The notes under the pieces are model-generated. The model searched no databases and was not told the DNA's origin. It saw only the letters and a list, made by a program, of their open reading frames with translations. A program made the position numbers and the translations under genes. From Olsenella profusa DSM 13989 (GTDB lineage: Bacteria; Actinomycetota; Coriobacteriia; Coriobacteriales; Atopobiaceae), in NCBI RefSeq assembly GCF_030811115.1, contig NZ_JAUSQK010000001.1, positions 2,294,001 through 2,358,000 on the forward strand: a stretch of DNA of 64,000 nt, given 5' to 3'. Positions 16,141 to 25,278 of this stretch are shown piece by piece (position 1 is the first letter of the stretch; the number at the start of each line of letters is the position of its first letter).

Positions 16141-17957
16141 TCGAACACCCTCCCCCCGCGGAACGCACCATAGCCAAAGTGGTCGCAGTGCAGGCATCGC
16201 GATGCCTCCTGCATGACCTCCTCCTTGGAGAGGCCCACCTCTATCTCGTCAAAGTCGCGCACGCGCTCGTCGGCCTCCCTGAGGGTGGTCTCCGACCGGC
16301 CACAGGGACCCACATCCCGAAACTGTATGGGAGGGATGTCGAAGTCAAGCTCGATCTTGTGATTGAAACCGAGGTAGTTGTCGATGTTGCCTGCAGCGAT
16401 CTTGCCGGCGTTGATGGCCCGGATGACCGTCGCAGGGCCACTCTGGCAGTCGCCACCCACATACACGTCGTCGAATCCCGGCGCCGAGGCGTCGCTCTTG
16501 GTGACGAACCTGCCGTGCTTGGTCTGAAAGCCCCCCTCCTCGAAGGGCGCGGAGTCGATGGCCTGGCCGATGGCGACGATGACGCGTTCGCAGGGCAGCG
16601 TCACCTCGGAGGCATCGGCAGGGCGTGGCGCCGGCCGCCCACCCTTGAAGGCACCAATGACCTGTGGCTGCACAACAAGGCCACACACCGCACCCGCCTC
16701 GTCGGTCTCGATGCGCACGGGTGCGTTGAGTTGCAGGAGCTCACAGCCCTCCGCCTCGGCACCCCCGATCTCCTCGTCCTGGGCGGTCATGTCCGCCACG
16801 CGGCGACGGTAGACGATCGTGACCTTGTCAGCCCCACAGCGCACCGAGGAGCGTGCGGCGTCCATGGCCACGTTGCCACCACCGATGATGCACACGCGCT
16901 GGCCGGAGAAGTCCGGCGTCTCGTCGTCCCCTATGGCGCGCAGCATGTCAACGGCAGAGGCAACGCCTTCAGCATCCTCGCCGTCGAGTCCAAGCTTGCG
17001 ATCAGCATGCGCACCAATGGCGATATAGACGGCATCGTAGGCGTCCCTCAACGCAGCGATGTCCGTCACCCGTGTCTCACGCACCACATCGATGCCGCGG
17101 CCGAGGATCCATTGAATCTCGCCGTCGAGCTGCTCGCGCGGAAGACGATAGGCCGGGATGCCATAGCGCAGCATGCCGCCCAGGTGCTTGCGCTGCTCGA
17201 GGATCGTGACATGGTGCCCCATGAGCGTGAGGTAGTAGGCACAGCTGAGGCCGGCAGGCCCGCCACCAACGACGGCTATCTCCTTTCCGGTCCCCTCGGC
17301 CATCCGAGGCATGTAGCTCCCCTCCATGTGCTCGCAGGCATAGCGCTTGATGGCACGGATGTTCATGGGATCGTCAATCATGCCACGGCGGCAGTTGATC
17401 TCGCAGGGATGCTCGCACACGAGGCCGCACACAAGCGGCAGCGGATTGTCCTTGCGGATGAGACGCACGGCATCCGTATTGCGACCGGCGGCGACAAGGG
17501 CGATGTAACCCGGGATGTCCACGCCTGCGGGACACCCGGAGACACAGGGCACGAGGCTCGACTGCTCGAAGCCGCACGAGCGACGGGTGATATGGTGCAT
17601 GAAGTCGTCATGGAAGCCCTTGACCGCCCGCAGCGCCATGGCACCGGCCTCGAAGCCGATGGCACAATCCGCCGAGAGGTAGACACTCCTCGAGAGGCGC
17701 TCGATCTCCGTAAGCGTATCCATCGTGGCCGAGCCGTTGAGCACGTCCGACAGCAGGTGCCTGAGTGTCCTCAGCCCCACGCGGCAGGGTGTGCACTTAC
17801 CGCAGCTCTGCGTGGAGCACATGTCCACGAACGCCATCGTGAACTCCACCGGGCAGGGCGCCAGCGAGCTGACGGCCAGCCTCCGTCCCAGCGCCGCGTG
17901 CAGCTCATCCATGATCTGCTGCTCTTCGCTGCGCTCCATGACATGCATGCGCGCCAT
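16134..17957 (-). CDS. NuoF C-terminal [4Fe-4S] domain fused to GltD-like FAD/NAD(P) oxidoreductase (hydrogenase partner)
   Basis: 607-aa fusion, likely the pyridine-nucleotide-reacting subunit of the hydrogenase. Residues 1-110 match only the C-terminal iron-sulfur domain of NuoF/HydB (CSTQSCGKCTPCR, Cys52, 55, 58, plus Cys98). The FMN/NADH-binding body of NuoF is missing. From about 120 a GltD-type N-terminal bis-cluster domain follows (CVSGCPAGVDIPGY, CGLVCEHPCEINCRRG). Then come FAD (VVGGGPAGLSCAYYL) and NAD(P) (IIGGGNVAMDAARSS) Rossmann motifs, and a C-terminal CLHCD. No NuoE/HydC gene is adjacent. Start at 17957 has GGGGAGAGGAG upstream. The 7-bp overlap with hydA argues for a stable two-subunit complex. 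The nucleotide specificity and any bifurcation are not deducible from sequence. Confidence 0.88.
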   Translation of the reverse strand: MARMHVMERSEEQQIMDELHAALGRRLAVSSLAPCPVEFTMAFVDMCSTQSCGKCTPCRVGLRTLRHLLSDVLNGSATMDTLTEIERLSRSVYLSADCAIGFEAGAMALRAVKGFHDDFMHHITRRSCGFEQSSLVPCVSGCPAGVDIPGYIALVAAGRNTDAVRLIRKDNPLPLVCGLVCEHPCEINCRRGMIDDPMNIRAIKRYACEHMEGSYMPRMAEGTGKEIAVVGGGPAGLSCAYYLTLMGHHVTILEQRKHLGGMLRYGIPAYRLPREQLDGEIQWILGRGIDVVRETRVTDIAALRDAYDAVYIAIGAHADRKLGLDGEDAEGVASAVDMLRAIGDDETPDFSGQRVCIIGGGNVAMDAARSSVRCGADKVTIVYRRRVADMTAQDEEIGGAEAEGCELLQLNAPVRIETDEAGAVCGLVVQPQVIGAFKGGRPAPRPADASEVTLPCERVIVAIGQAIDSAPFEEGGFQTKHGRFVTKSDASAPGFDDVYVGGDCQSGPATVIRAINAGKIAAGNIDNYLGFNHKIELDFDIPPIQFRDVGPCGRSETTLREADERVRDFDEIEVGLSKEEVMQEASRCLHCDHFGYGAFRGGRVFEW

Positions 17958-18141
17958 GGCACTCCTCTCCCCTCCGGTGGCCCACATCGTCCCCACGGTG
18001 CGCGGCCCCCTATGGAGGCGCGCGCCCCGGAAGACGTACGCCAAGAGAAGATGGTAGCCCCACACATGGGCTGGAGGGGCGGCTTCACTTCCCGAGGCGG
18101 CTAGAGGAAGCGTGTCATCGGCAAACGCGACGGTAGATGCC

Positions 18142-19689
18142 CTACCACACGAAGCGCAGGCCCCGGTGACGGGAAGGCTCCCAGGGCGAGTGCCCCTCGA
18201 GGAAGCGGGCGAGCAGGTCGGGCACCTCGACGGCGACGGTGCCCACGACCGGGCACTCCCCCAGCATCCCGTAGCTACCCGTGCCCGTGGCACGGTAGTC
18301 GTTGCAGGCGAGCCGCATGACGTCGGGCACAGGGCCACCATCCGCCAGTGCGAGCGAGACGATGCGTTCTCCCACGGGGCGACTCAGGTCCGCCACGGCA
18401 CTGATGCCCTCATAGAGGTCGAAGTTGTAGTGCTCCTCCTTAGGACGCAGGAAGAGGTCGCTCACGCGTGGCGAGCCTGACTCGTCGAGCTCCAGGTAGG
18501 AAGCGCAGCGCTCGAGGGCACCCCTGAGCGCCTCCCGGGACACGCTCAGCACCATGAGCAGGTTGGAGAAGGGGTAGGCCACGCAGATGGCGCGCTGGGT
18601 GACCACCTCGCCCAGGCCCACGGCCCCGTTGGGCAGCGCCGTGCAGGACAGGTCCGCACCCGTGGCATCAAGTTGCGCCGCGTTGACGAGCGTGGCCACG
18701 CGGCTGCCCGAGAGCGCCACATCCAGCTTCCCCTCGCAGGGGATGGCCTCGACCAGCCTGCCCACGGGCTCATCAAGCCATCGCTCGACATCCTCCTCGA
18801 GGGAGGAGAGCGCACGCACGACGCGCCCGTCCACGGAGGCTCCCGCAGGCACCAGGTGGGACGTCCAGCTCATGCCCGCCCCATCATCCCACGTACCCCG
18901 CACGTCGACGTAGTGCAGCGCGTTGGCTGCCGGCTGCACCGCCCAGGTGGAGCCAATCCGCACGCCGGGAACGGCCATATGTTGGTGCCCCGTGAGCAGG
19001 AGGTCGAAGCCACAGCCGCGCGCCATCTCGCAGGCCAGGTTCTCGCGCGTGGGAGAGAGCCGGCGCCCCGTCTCGAGATCCTCCTCGAAACCCCCATGGT
19101 AGATGCAGATCGAGACGTCGCACGCGCCGGCAAGCTCGTGCGCCACGCGACGCGCCGCCTCCATGGTGTCGCCCACCACGAGACCGTCGAGGTTCCCGGG
19201 ACGCTCCCACACGTTCACGTAGTCCGTGACGATGCCCGTGATGCCCACGACGAGGCCGCTCTCCAGCGTCCGCATGACCCAGGGCACGATGGGGAGCTCC
19301 CGGCGCGCGTCCGTGACATTGGCGCAGACACACTGGCCATCCATGTCCTGGAGGTAGCCCGCAAGGATGTCGCGGCCAAAATTGAAGTCGTGGTTGCCCA
19401 GGGTGAAGACGTCCACGCCCAGGGCGTTGAACGCGCGTGCGGCGGGGTTCGTGCCCAGGGCGCCCCGCTGCATCCACCGTCGCATGAGGGGCGTGCCCTG
19501 CAGGCTGTCGCCCCCATCGATCACCAGGGTGTCGCCGCGAGGCACGCCGGATGCCTCCGGACCCTCCCATGCCGAGCGTGCAATCGCCGAGACGCCCGCA
19601 CCCAGGCGCGCGCCCGTGGCATAGTCCACCGGCAGGAGGTGCCCATGGGTGTCCGAGGTGAACACCACGCGCAGGGATGTGCGGCCCAT
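18142..19689 (-). CDS. 5'-nucleotidase/2',3'-cyclic phosphodiesterase-like metallophosphoesterase, cytosolic
   Basis: 515-aa two-domain phosphoesterase of the UshA/CpdB superfamily. The N-terminal metallophosphatase domain has the dimetal motifs DTHGH, DGGDSLQG, GNHDFNFG, YHGGFEED and GHQH. The C-terminal 5'-nucleotidase domain has NAAQLDATGADLS, YPFSNLLMVL and the substrate loop MRLACNDYRATGTGSYGML. No signal peptide is present (MGRTSLRVVFTSDTHGH), unlike secreted UshA, so it should act inside the cell. It begins 3 bp after the phnE-like stop at 19693, making it the last gene of the phosphonate-type transporter operon. A role in dephosphorylating the imported compound is plausible. Related cytosolic family members degrade NADP or UDP-sugars, so the substrate is open. 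Confidence 0.87.
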   Translation of the reverse strand: MGRTSLRVVFTSDTHGHLLPVDYATGARLGAGVSAIARSAWEGPEASGVPRGDTLVIDGGDSLQGTPLMRRWMQRGALGTNPAARAFNALGVDVFTLGNHDFNFGRDILAGYLQDMDGQCVCANVTDARRELPIVPWVMRTLESGLVVGITGIVTDYVNVWERPGNLDGLVVGDTMEAARRVAHELAGACDVSICIYHGGFEEDLETGRRLSPTRENLACEMARGCGFDLLLTGHQHMAVPGVRIGSTWAVQPAANALHYVDVRGTWDDGAGMSWTSHLVPAGASVDGRVVRALSSLEEDVERWLDEPVGRLVEAIPCEGKLDVALSGSRVATLVNAAQLDATGADLSCTALPNGAVGLGEVVTQRAICVAYPFSNLLMVLSVSREALRGALERCASYLELDESGSPRVSDLFLRPKEEHYNFDLYEGISAVADLSRPVGERIVSLALADGGPVPDVMRLACNDYRATGTGSYGMLGECPVVGTVAVEVPDLLARFLEGHSPWEPSRHRGLRFVW

Positions 19690-19692
19690 GGG

Positions 19693-20505
19693 CTACGCCC
19701 CCCGCGTGAGCCTGGTCCTGATGCGCGTGGAGACCCACTCCACCACGAGGATGAGCACGACCAACCCCACGAGGATGGATCCCGCCTGGTTCCACCGGTA
19801 GCTGTTCATGGCAAAGATGAGCGGCGCGCCGATGCCGCCGGCACCCACGAGGCCCAGCACCGTGGCGTCGCGGAGGTTCATGTCAAAGCGGTAGATGGCC
19901 GTCGAGACAAAGCTCGAGGCCAGCTGGGGAATCACGCCGAAGCGAATCTTGCGCCAGGTGGTGCAACCCTCGGCGTCGAGCGACTCCAGCACGCGCCTGT
20001 CGAGGTCCTCGATGGACTCGATGTACATCTTGCACACCATGCCCACGGAGCACAGCGACATCGTGAGCAGGCCCGCAAAGGCCCCCGGACCGGTCACGCG
20101 CACGAACATGAGGCCGTAGACGAAGGGTGGGATGGTACGCACGGCCATGATGAGGAGGCGGGCGATGAGGGCGATGGGCCGGGAGACGAGATTCGACGAG
20201 GCCAAGAACGCCAGTGGGATGGAGATGATGGCCCCGACGACCGTGCCGAGGAACGCTATGCAGATGGTCTCGAGGAGCAGGTAGGGAACGCCCTGCGTCG
20301 TGAGGTTGAACAGCAGGGACGGGTCAGGGTGCGCGATGCCGCCCAGGATGTTGAGGGCTATCTGCGTGCCGTTCTGCCCCGTGCCCGCCGCCTCGACGGC
20401 GCTGCCGCTCCACACGAGCAGCGCCACGACCACCAGCGTCACGGCAAGCTCGAAGACCCACGGACGCGGGCGCTCCTCGTAGGCGCGCCGGATGCTGTCA
20501 TTCAT
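19693..20505 (-). CDS. phnE: Phosphonate/phosphite-type ABC transporter permease (second PhnE)
   Basis: 270-aa permease with about six hydrophobic segments and the BPD_transp_1 coupling motif, here ESLDAEGCTTWRKIRFGVIPQ, matching EAA---G in PhnE proteins. It carries the PhnE-typical ARLLIMAVRTIPPFVYGLMFV and LVGAGGIGAPLIFAMN. Lies 10 bp downstream of a second, related permease gene, so the membrane part of the transporter is a heterodimer. Overlap and spacing show one operon with phnD, phnC and the phosphoesterase gene. Confidence 0.88.
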   Translation of the reverse strand: MNDSIRRAYEERPRPWVFELAVTLVVVALLVWSGSAVEAAGTGQNGTQIALNILGGIAHPDPSLLFNLTTQGVPYLLLETICIAFLGTVVGAIISIPLAFLASSNLVSRPIALIARLLIMAVRTIPPFVYGLMFVRVTGPGAFAGLLTMSLCSVGMVCKMYIESIEDLDRRVLESLDAEGCTTWRKIRFGVIPQLASSFVSTAIYRFDMNLRDATVLGLVGAGGIGAPLIFAMNSYRWNQAGSILVGLVVLILVVEWVSTRIRTRLTRGA

Positions 20506-20515
20506 GGGCCACCCC

Positions 20516-21385
20516 CTAGCTCAGGCGCCTGCGCGCGGCACGGCTGACGGTCTCGATGACGAACACGGTCACGAACAGCGCCACGATCACCATGCCCACG
20601 TCGGGATACATGCGCCAGCCGAGACGCTCGTTGAGGAGCAGGCCCAGGCCGCCGGCGCCCACATAGCCCAAGATGGAGGCATAGCGCACATTGCCCTCGA
20701 AGCAGTAGAGGCAGTTGGAGAGGTAGGACGGCGCAATCTGCGGCAGGATGGCCCACCGACAGGCGCGTACCTTGCCCGCGCCCATGGCCTCCATGGCCTC
20801 GAAGGCGCCCATGTCGACGACCTCGATCTCCTCGTAGAGGATCTTGCCCACGTAGGCAAAGGTGAAGACCGCAATGGCCGTCGTGCCCGCCAGCGTGCCC
20901 AGGCCAAAGATGTAGGTGGCGATGAGCGCCGTGACGATGGTAGGCAGCGTGCGGATGATGCTCAGCAGCAGGCGCATGATGGCGACGACCACACGACTGT
21001 GCACGATGTTGGTGGAGGCTGCGACGGCAAAGGGGATCACGAGGACCGAGCCGACGAACGAGCCCAGCAGCGACATCTTGATGGTGTCGAACAGCGGCTG
21101 CCACACGTCACCCATGTACGACCAGTTGGGGGGAGCCATGGCCCTCAGGATGTCGAAGAAGGCGGAGCCCCTGGCGGCGAGCACCGCGGGGTCGAATTTG
21201 GTGACCCGTATGGAGAGCACCGAGAGCGCCAGGATGAACAGGGCGGCCAAAGGAACCCTGCTCGCCCGCTTGGTGACCGTGGAGCCGTTGGGCAGCGTGA
21301 TGGTCGTCGGCCTGAAGATGTGGTCGAAGGCCGTGAGGCGGATGCCGCCTGAGATGGTGGGCCCCCCGCCCCTACTCGTTCCCAT
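20516..21385 (-). CDS. phnE: Phosphonate/phosphite-type ABC transporter permease (first PhnE)
   Basis: 289-aa integral membrane permease. About six segments, with LLLSIIRTLPTIVTALIAT and the coupling loop EAMEAMGAGKVRACRWAILPQ, then YVGAGGLGLLLNERL, all PhnE hallmarks. An N-terminal extension of about 60 residues precedes the transporter core. Start set at 21385 because GGAGGG lies 5 nt upstream; it overlaps the end of phnC by 14 bp, so translation is coupled. Together with its paralogue downstream it forms the channel. Confidence 0.88.
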   Translation of the reverse strand: MGTSRGGGPTISGGIRLTAFDHIFRPTTITLPNGSTVTKRASRVPLAALFILALSVLSIRVTKFDPAVLAARGSAFFDILRAMAPPNWSYMGDVWQPLFDTIKMSLLGSFVGSVLVIPFAVAASTNIVHSRVVVAIMRLLLSIIRTLPTIVTALIATYIFGLGTLAGTTAIAVFTFAYVGKILYEEIEVVDMGAFEAMEAMGAGKVRACRWAILPQIAPSYLSNCLYCFEGNVRYASILGYVGAGGLGLLLNERLGWRMYPDVGMVIVALFVTVFVIETVSRAARRRLS

Positions 21386-22172
21386 CGGCGCCCTCCCCTC
21401 CCTCGGGGATCCTCTCGTCCAGCAGGTGGGCCGCCTCGTCCGCACCATAGATCCTCGCGAGCACGGACTGGTTGACGTCCCTGGCGTCACCCCAGTACAC
21501 GACCTCGCCCGCACTGATGCCCAGCACGCTGTCGCAGTACTCCAGGGCCAGGTCCACATGGTGGATGTTGAGCAGGACGGTGATGCCCATCTCCTGGTTG
21601 ATGCGCTTGAGGTCGCCCATCACGCGCCGGGCCGTCATGGGGTCGAGGGAGGCCACGGGCTCGTCGGCCAGGATGATCGTGGGATCCTGCGTGAGCGTGC
21701 GCGCCAGTGCCACACGCTGCTGCTGGCCGCCGGAGAGCTGGTCCACGCGGACGTAGGCCTTGTCCAGGATGCCCATCTTGTCGAGGGATTCCAGCGCCCT
21801 CAGCCTCTCGTCCTTGGTGAAGATGCCCAGGACGGAACGCCACCAGGGAACGTCGGGCACGAATGCCGTGAGCACGTTCTTGATGACAGTCGTGCGCGTG
21901 ATGAGGTTGAACGACTGGAAGATCATGCCGATGTTGCGCCGAAACTTCCTGAGCGAGGCGCCGTGCAGGCTTCCCACGTCGGTGCCATCGACTACGATCG
22001 TGCCCTGGCTGATGGGGTTCAGGCGGTTGACGGTGCGGATGAGGGTCGACTTGCCCGCGCCCGAACGGCCGATGATGGCCACGAAGCGCCCGTCCTCGAT
22101 GGTGAGGTCGACGTCCTTGAGCGCCTCAAAGCCATTGGGATACCTCATATACATGTGGGAGAACTCGATCAT
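21372..22172 (-). CDS. phnC: Phosphonate/phosphite-type ABC transporter ATP-binding protein
   Basis: 266-aa ABC ATPase. Walker A GRSGAGKST, Q-loop MIFQSFNL, intact signature LSGGQQQRVALARTL, Walker B ILADEPVASLDP and switch His in LLNIHHVDLAL are all visible. The sequence between Q-loop and signature (PWWRSVLGIFTKDE) is typical of PhnC. Start chosen at 22172 (MIEFSHMYMRYPNG), where the family begins; an upstream in-frame Met is not conserved. A 93-bp gap containing a hairpin separates it from phnD, and its end overlaps phnE. Confidence 0.92.
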   Translation of the reverse strand: MIEFSHMYMRYPNGFEALKDVDLTIEDGRFVAIIGRSGAGKSTLIRTVNRLNPISQGTIVVDGTDVGSLHGASLRKFRRNIGMIFQSFNLITRTTVIKNVLTAFVPDVPWWRSVLGIFTKDERLRALESLDKMGILDKAYVRVDQLSGGQQQRVALARTLTQDPTIILADEPVASLDPMTARRVMGDLKRINQEMGITVLLNIHHVDLALEYCDSVLGISAGEVVYWGDARDVNQSVLARIYGADEAAHLLDERIPEGGEGADGNE

Positions 22173-22221
22173 GTGCGTCCCATTCGATGATGGATGGCGG
22201 ATGTGCCAGGCGTGCACGAGA

Positions 22222-22255
22222 GAGGCCCGGTGGGCTGGACGCCGCGCCGGGCCTC
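22222..22255 (-). repeat. Intercistronic hairpin between phnD and phnC
   Basis: GAGGCCCGG at 22222-22230 pairs with CCGGGCCTC at 22247-22255 (9 bp, 16-nt loop). Such hairpins behind a binding-protein gene commonly lower expression of the distal transporter genes or protect the upstream mRNA; that function is inferred. Confidence 0.5.
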
Positions 22256-22265
22256 GGGTCGCATG

Positions 22266-23339
22266 CTAGTTACCCTGGGATTTGAGCTGCTTGATCAGTT
22301 CCTGGGCCTCGCGCTCCCCATCGTAGTCGGAGTCCTTGGCCTCCACGTAGCCCTTGTGGCTGTAGATGGCGATGACCTGCTTGCCCTCGTCAGTGTTGCC
22401 GATGTCGATCATGACCGTGGAGAAGGCCCGCTTGAAGTCATCGGTCATCGTGGGCGAGGACTTGCTGCAGCTCACCGTGTCGTTGTGGATGGCCTGGGTG
22501 ACGCCAATCACGTTGGTCTCTTCCCAGATGCTGGCGCTCCGACCGTAGTCGGACTGCCACTTGGACTCGTAGTCGCGCCTGCCGTCCGCATAGACGCAGA
22601 GCACGTCGACCTGGCCCGAGGCAAGGCGCGCGAACGCAGAGCCGTAGGAGTCGGCCTGTACGGCATGGGGCAGGTCGAGGATCGTTTTCTGGTAGTTGTC
22701 CTTCAGCCAGAGGGACGGGTAGATATAGCCCGCCGACGACGAGGAGTTCATGATGCTCCAGTTGGCATCCGCAAGGTCATCCCAGGTGAGATCCTCGCCA
22801 TCGTTGACCTTGGCCCCAAGCGCGACGCCCTTGTCGGAGGGGCCGGCAATCATGAGGGCACGATAGGACGCGACCTGCTCGGAGGTTGCTTGGGTCGGCT
22901 TCTGGTCGTTCCAGTCCTTGGCGTCGTCGGCATCGATGGACAGGCCATCGCGCGTGGCGGTGAGGAGCACCTCACAGCCATCGGAGTAGAGCACGTACGT
23001 GCCGGCGGGAATGAAGCCCACGTCGGTGGTGCCCGAGCTCAGCGCCTCCCCGACGGCCTCATAGCTCGTGCCCACCGTGATGTCCACGTCGTTGACGGTG
23101 TAGCCCTGGTTGGAGAGCCCGTCCTTGAGCATCTGCTTCAGGGGCTCGGTAGTCGTGATGATGTCATCGGGATCCTTCGAGGGCACGAACCCGATGTGCA
23201 GCGTGTCAATGGACCTGGCGTCGGCGCCCGACGGGGAGCCGCCGCAGCCTGCGAGCGCAAGGGCCGAGAGGGCTGTGCCCGCGCCGGCAATGCCAACGAA
23301 CTGACGCCTGGTAAGGCTGGAGGATGGGCCGTTGGACAT
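22266..23339 (-). CDS. phnD: Phosphonate/phosphite-type ABC transporter substrate-binding lipoprotein
   Basis: 357-aa PhnD-family binding lipoprotein. The N-terminus SSSLTRRQFVGIAGAGTAL with LALAGC shows a twin-arginine-like motif and a lipobox. The mature part begins IDTLHIGFVPSKDPDDI, the usual PhnD opening, followed by GTSYEAVGEALSSGTTDVGF and SSSSAGYIYPSLWLKD, which line the anion-binding cleft in this family. Start at 23339 with GAAGGGAG upstream. First gene of the operon, behind a recognisable promoter. The ligand could be a phosphonate, phosphite, phosphate or organophosphate; the downstream phosphoesterase favours an organophosphate (inference). Confidence 0.9.
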   Translation of the reverse strand: MSNGPSSSLTRRQFVGIAGAGTALSALALAGCGGSPSGADARSIDTLHIGFVPSKDPDDIITTTEPLKQMLKDGLSNQGYTVNDVDITVGTSYEAVGEALSSGTTDVGFIPAGTYVLYSDGCEVLLTATRDGLSIDADDAKDWNDQKPTQATSEQVASYRALMIAGPSDKGVALGAKVNDGEDLTWDDLADANWSIMNSSSSAGYIYPSLWLKDNYQKTILDLPHAVQADSYGSAFARLASGQVDVLCVYADGRRDYESKWQSDYGRSASIWEETNVIGVTQAIHNDTVSCSKSSPTMTDDFKRAFSTVMIDIGNTDEGKQVIAIYSHKGYVEAKDSDYDGEREAQELIKQLKSQGN

Positions 23340-23420
23340 GGGTCTCCCTTCAGAGCGCCCCAGTGGGCGTGGACATGGTCGCGGCCGTAGCCGCGGTGGG
23401 CCTATGGATCCACCATCCAC

Positions 23421-23448
23421 AGAATACTCGCCAAAAAGCCGCACGCAA
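23421..23448 (-). promoter_or_regulatory. Promoter of the phn-type operon
   Basis: On the minus strand, TTGCGT at 23448-23443, a 16-bp spacer and TATTCT at 23426-23421, in a T-rich stretch about 80 bp before phnD. Confidence 0.5.
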
Positions 23449-23517
23449 TCAAGAAAGAAAAACCACGCCATCGCCGACCAGACCAAAGGGACAGGAAACG
23501 GCGCGCGCGCCGAGGCG

Positions 23518-25131
23518 CTACGCGGCGGAAGGGGGCTGGGCGTCCGGGTGGGGACCAGCCGCGCGCACCTCATCGGCCATGTCGGGGTACTTCTCGGCGG
23601 CGTTGTCCACGAACATCTGCGCGAGGGAACGCGCGGACCTGTCGTATGCCCCCTTGTCCGCCCACGTGTCCCGCGGGTTGAGCACGTGCTCGTCGACGCC
23701 CTCGATGTGCTGGGGGACGTCGACGTTGAGCACGGGGTCGTGCACGTACTGGGTGTTCTCGGCCGAGCCGTTGAGCGCGGCGCTCACCATCAGACGTGTG
23801 GAGGCGAGATCCATACGCTTGCCCGTGCCGTAGGGACCGCCCGTCCACCCCGTGTTGATGAGGTACACGCGCGTGCCCACACGATCCATCTTCCTACCGA
23901 ACATGTCGGCATACAGGAGCGGCGAGAGCGGCATGAAGGGCTCGCCAAAGAGCGTCGAGAACGTGGGCGTGGGCTCGGTGACGCCGCGCTCGGTGCCTGC
24001 GACCTTGCTCGTGAAGCCCGAGAGGAAGTGATACATCGCGCCATTGGTGTCGAGCCTGCTGATGGGAGGCAGCACGCCAAACGAGTCGCAGGTAAGGAAG
24101 ATGACGACGTTGGGGTAGCGGCCTTGGCCCATGATCTGTGCGTTATCAATGAAGTCGATGGGATAGGCGACGCGCGTGTTCTCCGTGATCGCGTCATCGT
24201 AGTAGTCAGGCCTGCGCGAGACGGGGTCGACGACCACGTTCTCGCAGATGGAGCCAAACCGGATGGCGTTGAAGATCTCCGGCTCCGTGACCGCGGAGAT
24301 GCGGATGGCCTTGGCGTAGCAGCCACCCTCGAAGTTGAAGATGCTGTTCTCGGCCCACCCATGTTCGTCGTCCCCTATGAGCGTGCGCTGGGGATCCGCC
24401 GAGAGCGTGGTCTTGCCGGTGCCCGAAAGGCCAAAGAACACGGCCGACTCACCGGTACGCGGGTCCATGTTCGCAGAGGAGTGCATGGGCAGCACGTTCT
24501 CCTCGATGGGCATGAGGTAGTTCATGACCGAGAAGATGGACTTCTTGATCTCTCCGGAGTACTTGGTGCCCGCAATGAGGATCTCATGCTCCTGGAAGTT
24601 GAGCAGCACCACGGCCTCGGAATGCGTGCCATAGACCGCAGGATCGAGCTTGAGGCCCGGAGCCACCAGCACCGAGAAGTCCTGGGGATCGAAGTCCACG
24701 AGCTGGCGACGAGAGGGACGAACGAGCAGCTGACGGGCGAAGAGTGCCTGGCTCGCCCGCTCGCACACCACCAGGAACGTGCGACCCCACCGTCGATCCG
24801 CCCCTGCGATGGCATGGACGATGTAGAGGTCGCGCGCCTCAAGGTAGTCACAGACGGCCTCCTTCACCTTGGCATAGCCCTCCTGTGAGAAGGGCTTGTT
24901 GACCGACCCCCAGGCGATCTGGTCGTGTACGTCGGGCGTGTCGACGATGAAGCGATCCTGGGGCGAGCGGCCCGTGTAGCGCCCGGTCTTGACGGCGAGC
25001 GCACCCGTCTCCGTGAGGCTGCCCTCGTTCGACGCGAGCGCCTTCTCCACCAGGACCGCCGGCGAGGCATCCACCAAGATGGAGCCATGGCATTCCCCGA
25101 GTCCACACGCCTTGAGTTCGTCGTGAATCAT
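23518..25131 (-). CDS. pckA: Phosphoenolpyruvate carboxykinase (ATP)
   Basis: 537-aa ATP-dependent PEP carboxykinase; in fermenters often run towards oxaloacetate with CO2 fixation and ATP gain. Seen: YTGRSPQDRFIV, the P-loop kinase-1a motif GLSGTGKTTLSADP, the metal-binding HGWAENSIFNFEGGCYAK, and LINTGWTGGPYGTGKRM near the C-terminal third. Length is normal for the ATP type (GTP-type enzymes are about 600 aa with different motifs). Start at 25131 has AGGGAGGT just upstream; the in-frame extension before it is unlike the family. Downstream of it the phn operon starts on the same strand with its own promoter. Confidence 0.96.
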   Translation of the reverse strand: MIHDELKACGLGECHGSILVDASPAVLVEKALASNEGSLTETGALAVKTGRYTGRSPQDRFIVDTPDVHDQIAWGSVNKPFSQEGYAKVKEAVCDYLEARDLYIVHAIAGADRRWGRTFLVVCERASQALFARQLLVRPSRRQLVDFDPQDFSVLVAPGLKLDPAVYGTHSEAVVLLNFQEHEILIAGTKYSGEIKKSIFSVMNYLMPIEENVLPMHSSANMDPRTGESAVFFGLSGTGKTTLSADPQRTLIGDDEHGWAENSIFNFEGGCYAKAIRISAVTEPEIFNAIRFGSICENVVVDPVSRRPDYYDDAITENTRVAYPIDFIDNAQIMGQGRYPNVVIFLTCDSFGVLPPISRLDTNGAMYHFLSGFTSKVAGTERGVTEPTPTFSTLFGEPFMPLSPLLYADMFGRKMDRVGTRVYLINTGWTGGPYGTGKRMDLASTRLMVSAALNGSAENTQYVHDPVLNVDVPQHIEGVDEHVLNPRDTWADKGAYDRSARSLAQMFVDNAAEKYPDMADEVRAAGPHPDAQPPSAA

Positions 25132-25278
25132 TGGACCTCCCTGAGTGATTGGTTCCTTCTCTAGCCTTATTAGGGTAACCCGATTGCGCCACAAGCGCAC
25201 AACTTGTAACAATGCTGCGTTCTCACGTACCCCGCTGGCAACTCACGGTAAGCTAGATCCACCAAAGAAAGGAGCGCC

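Noticed and set aside
14317-17957. Part of a complex I (NuoEFG) operon
   Set aside because: HydA has a full H-cluster and the partner lacks the NuoF FMN domain and carries a GltD module; no other nuo genes are near.
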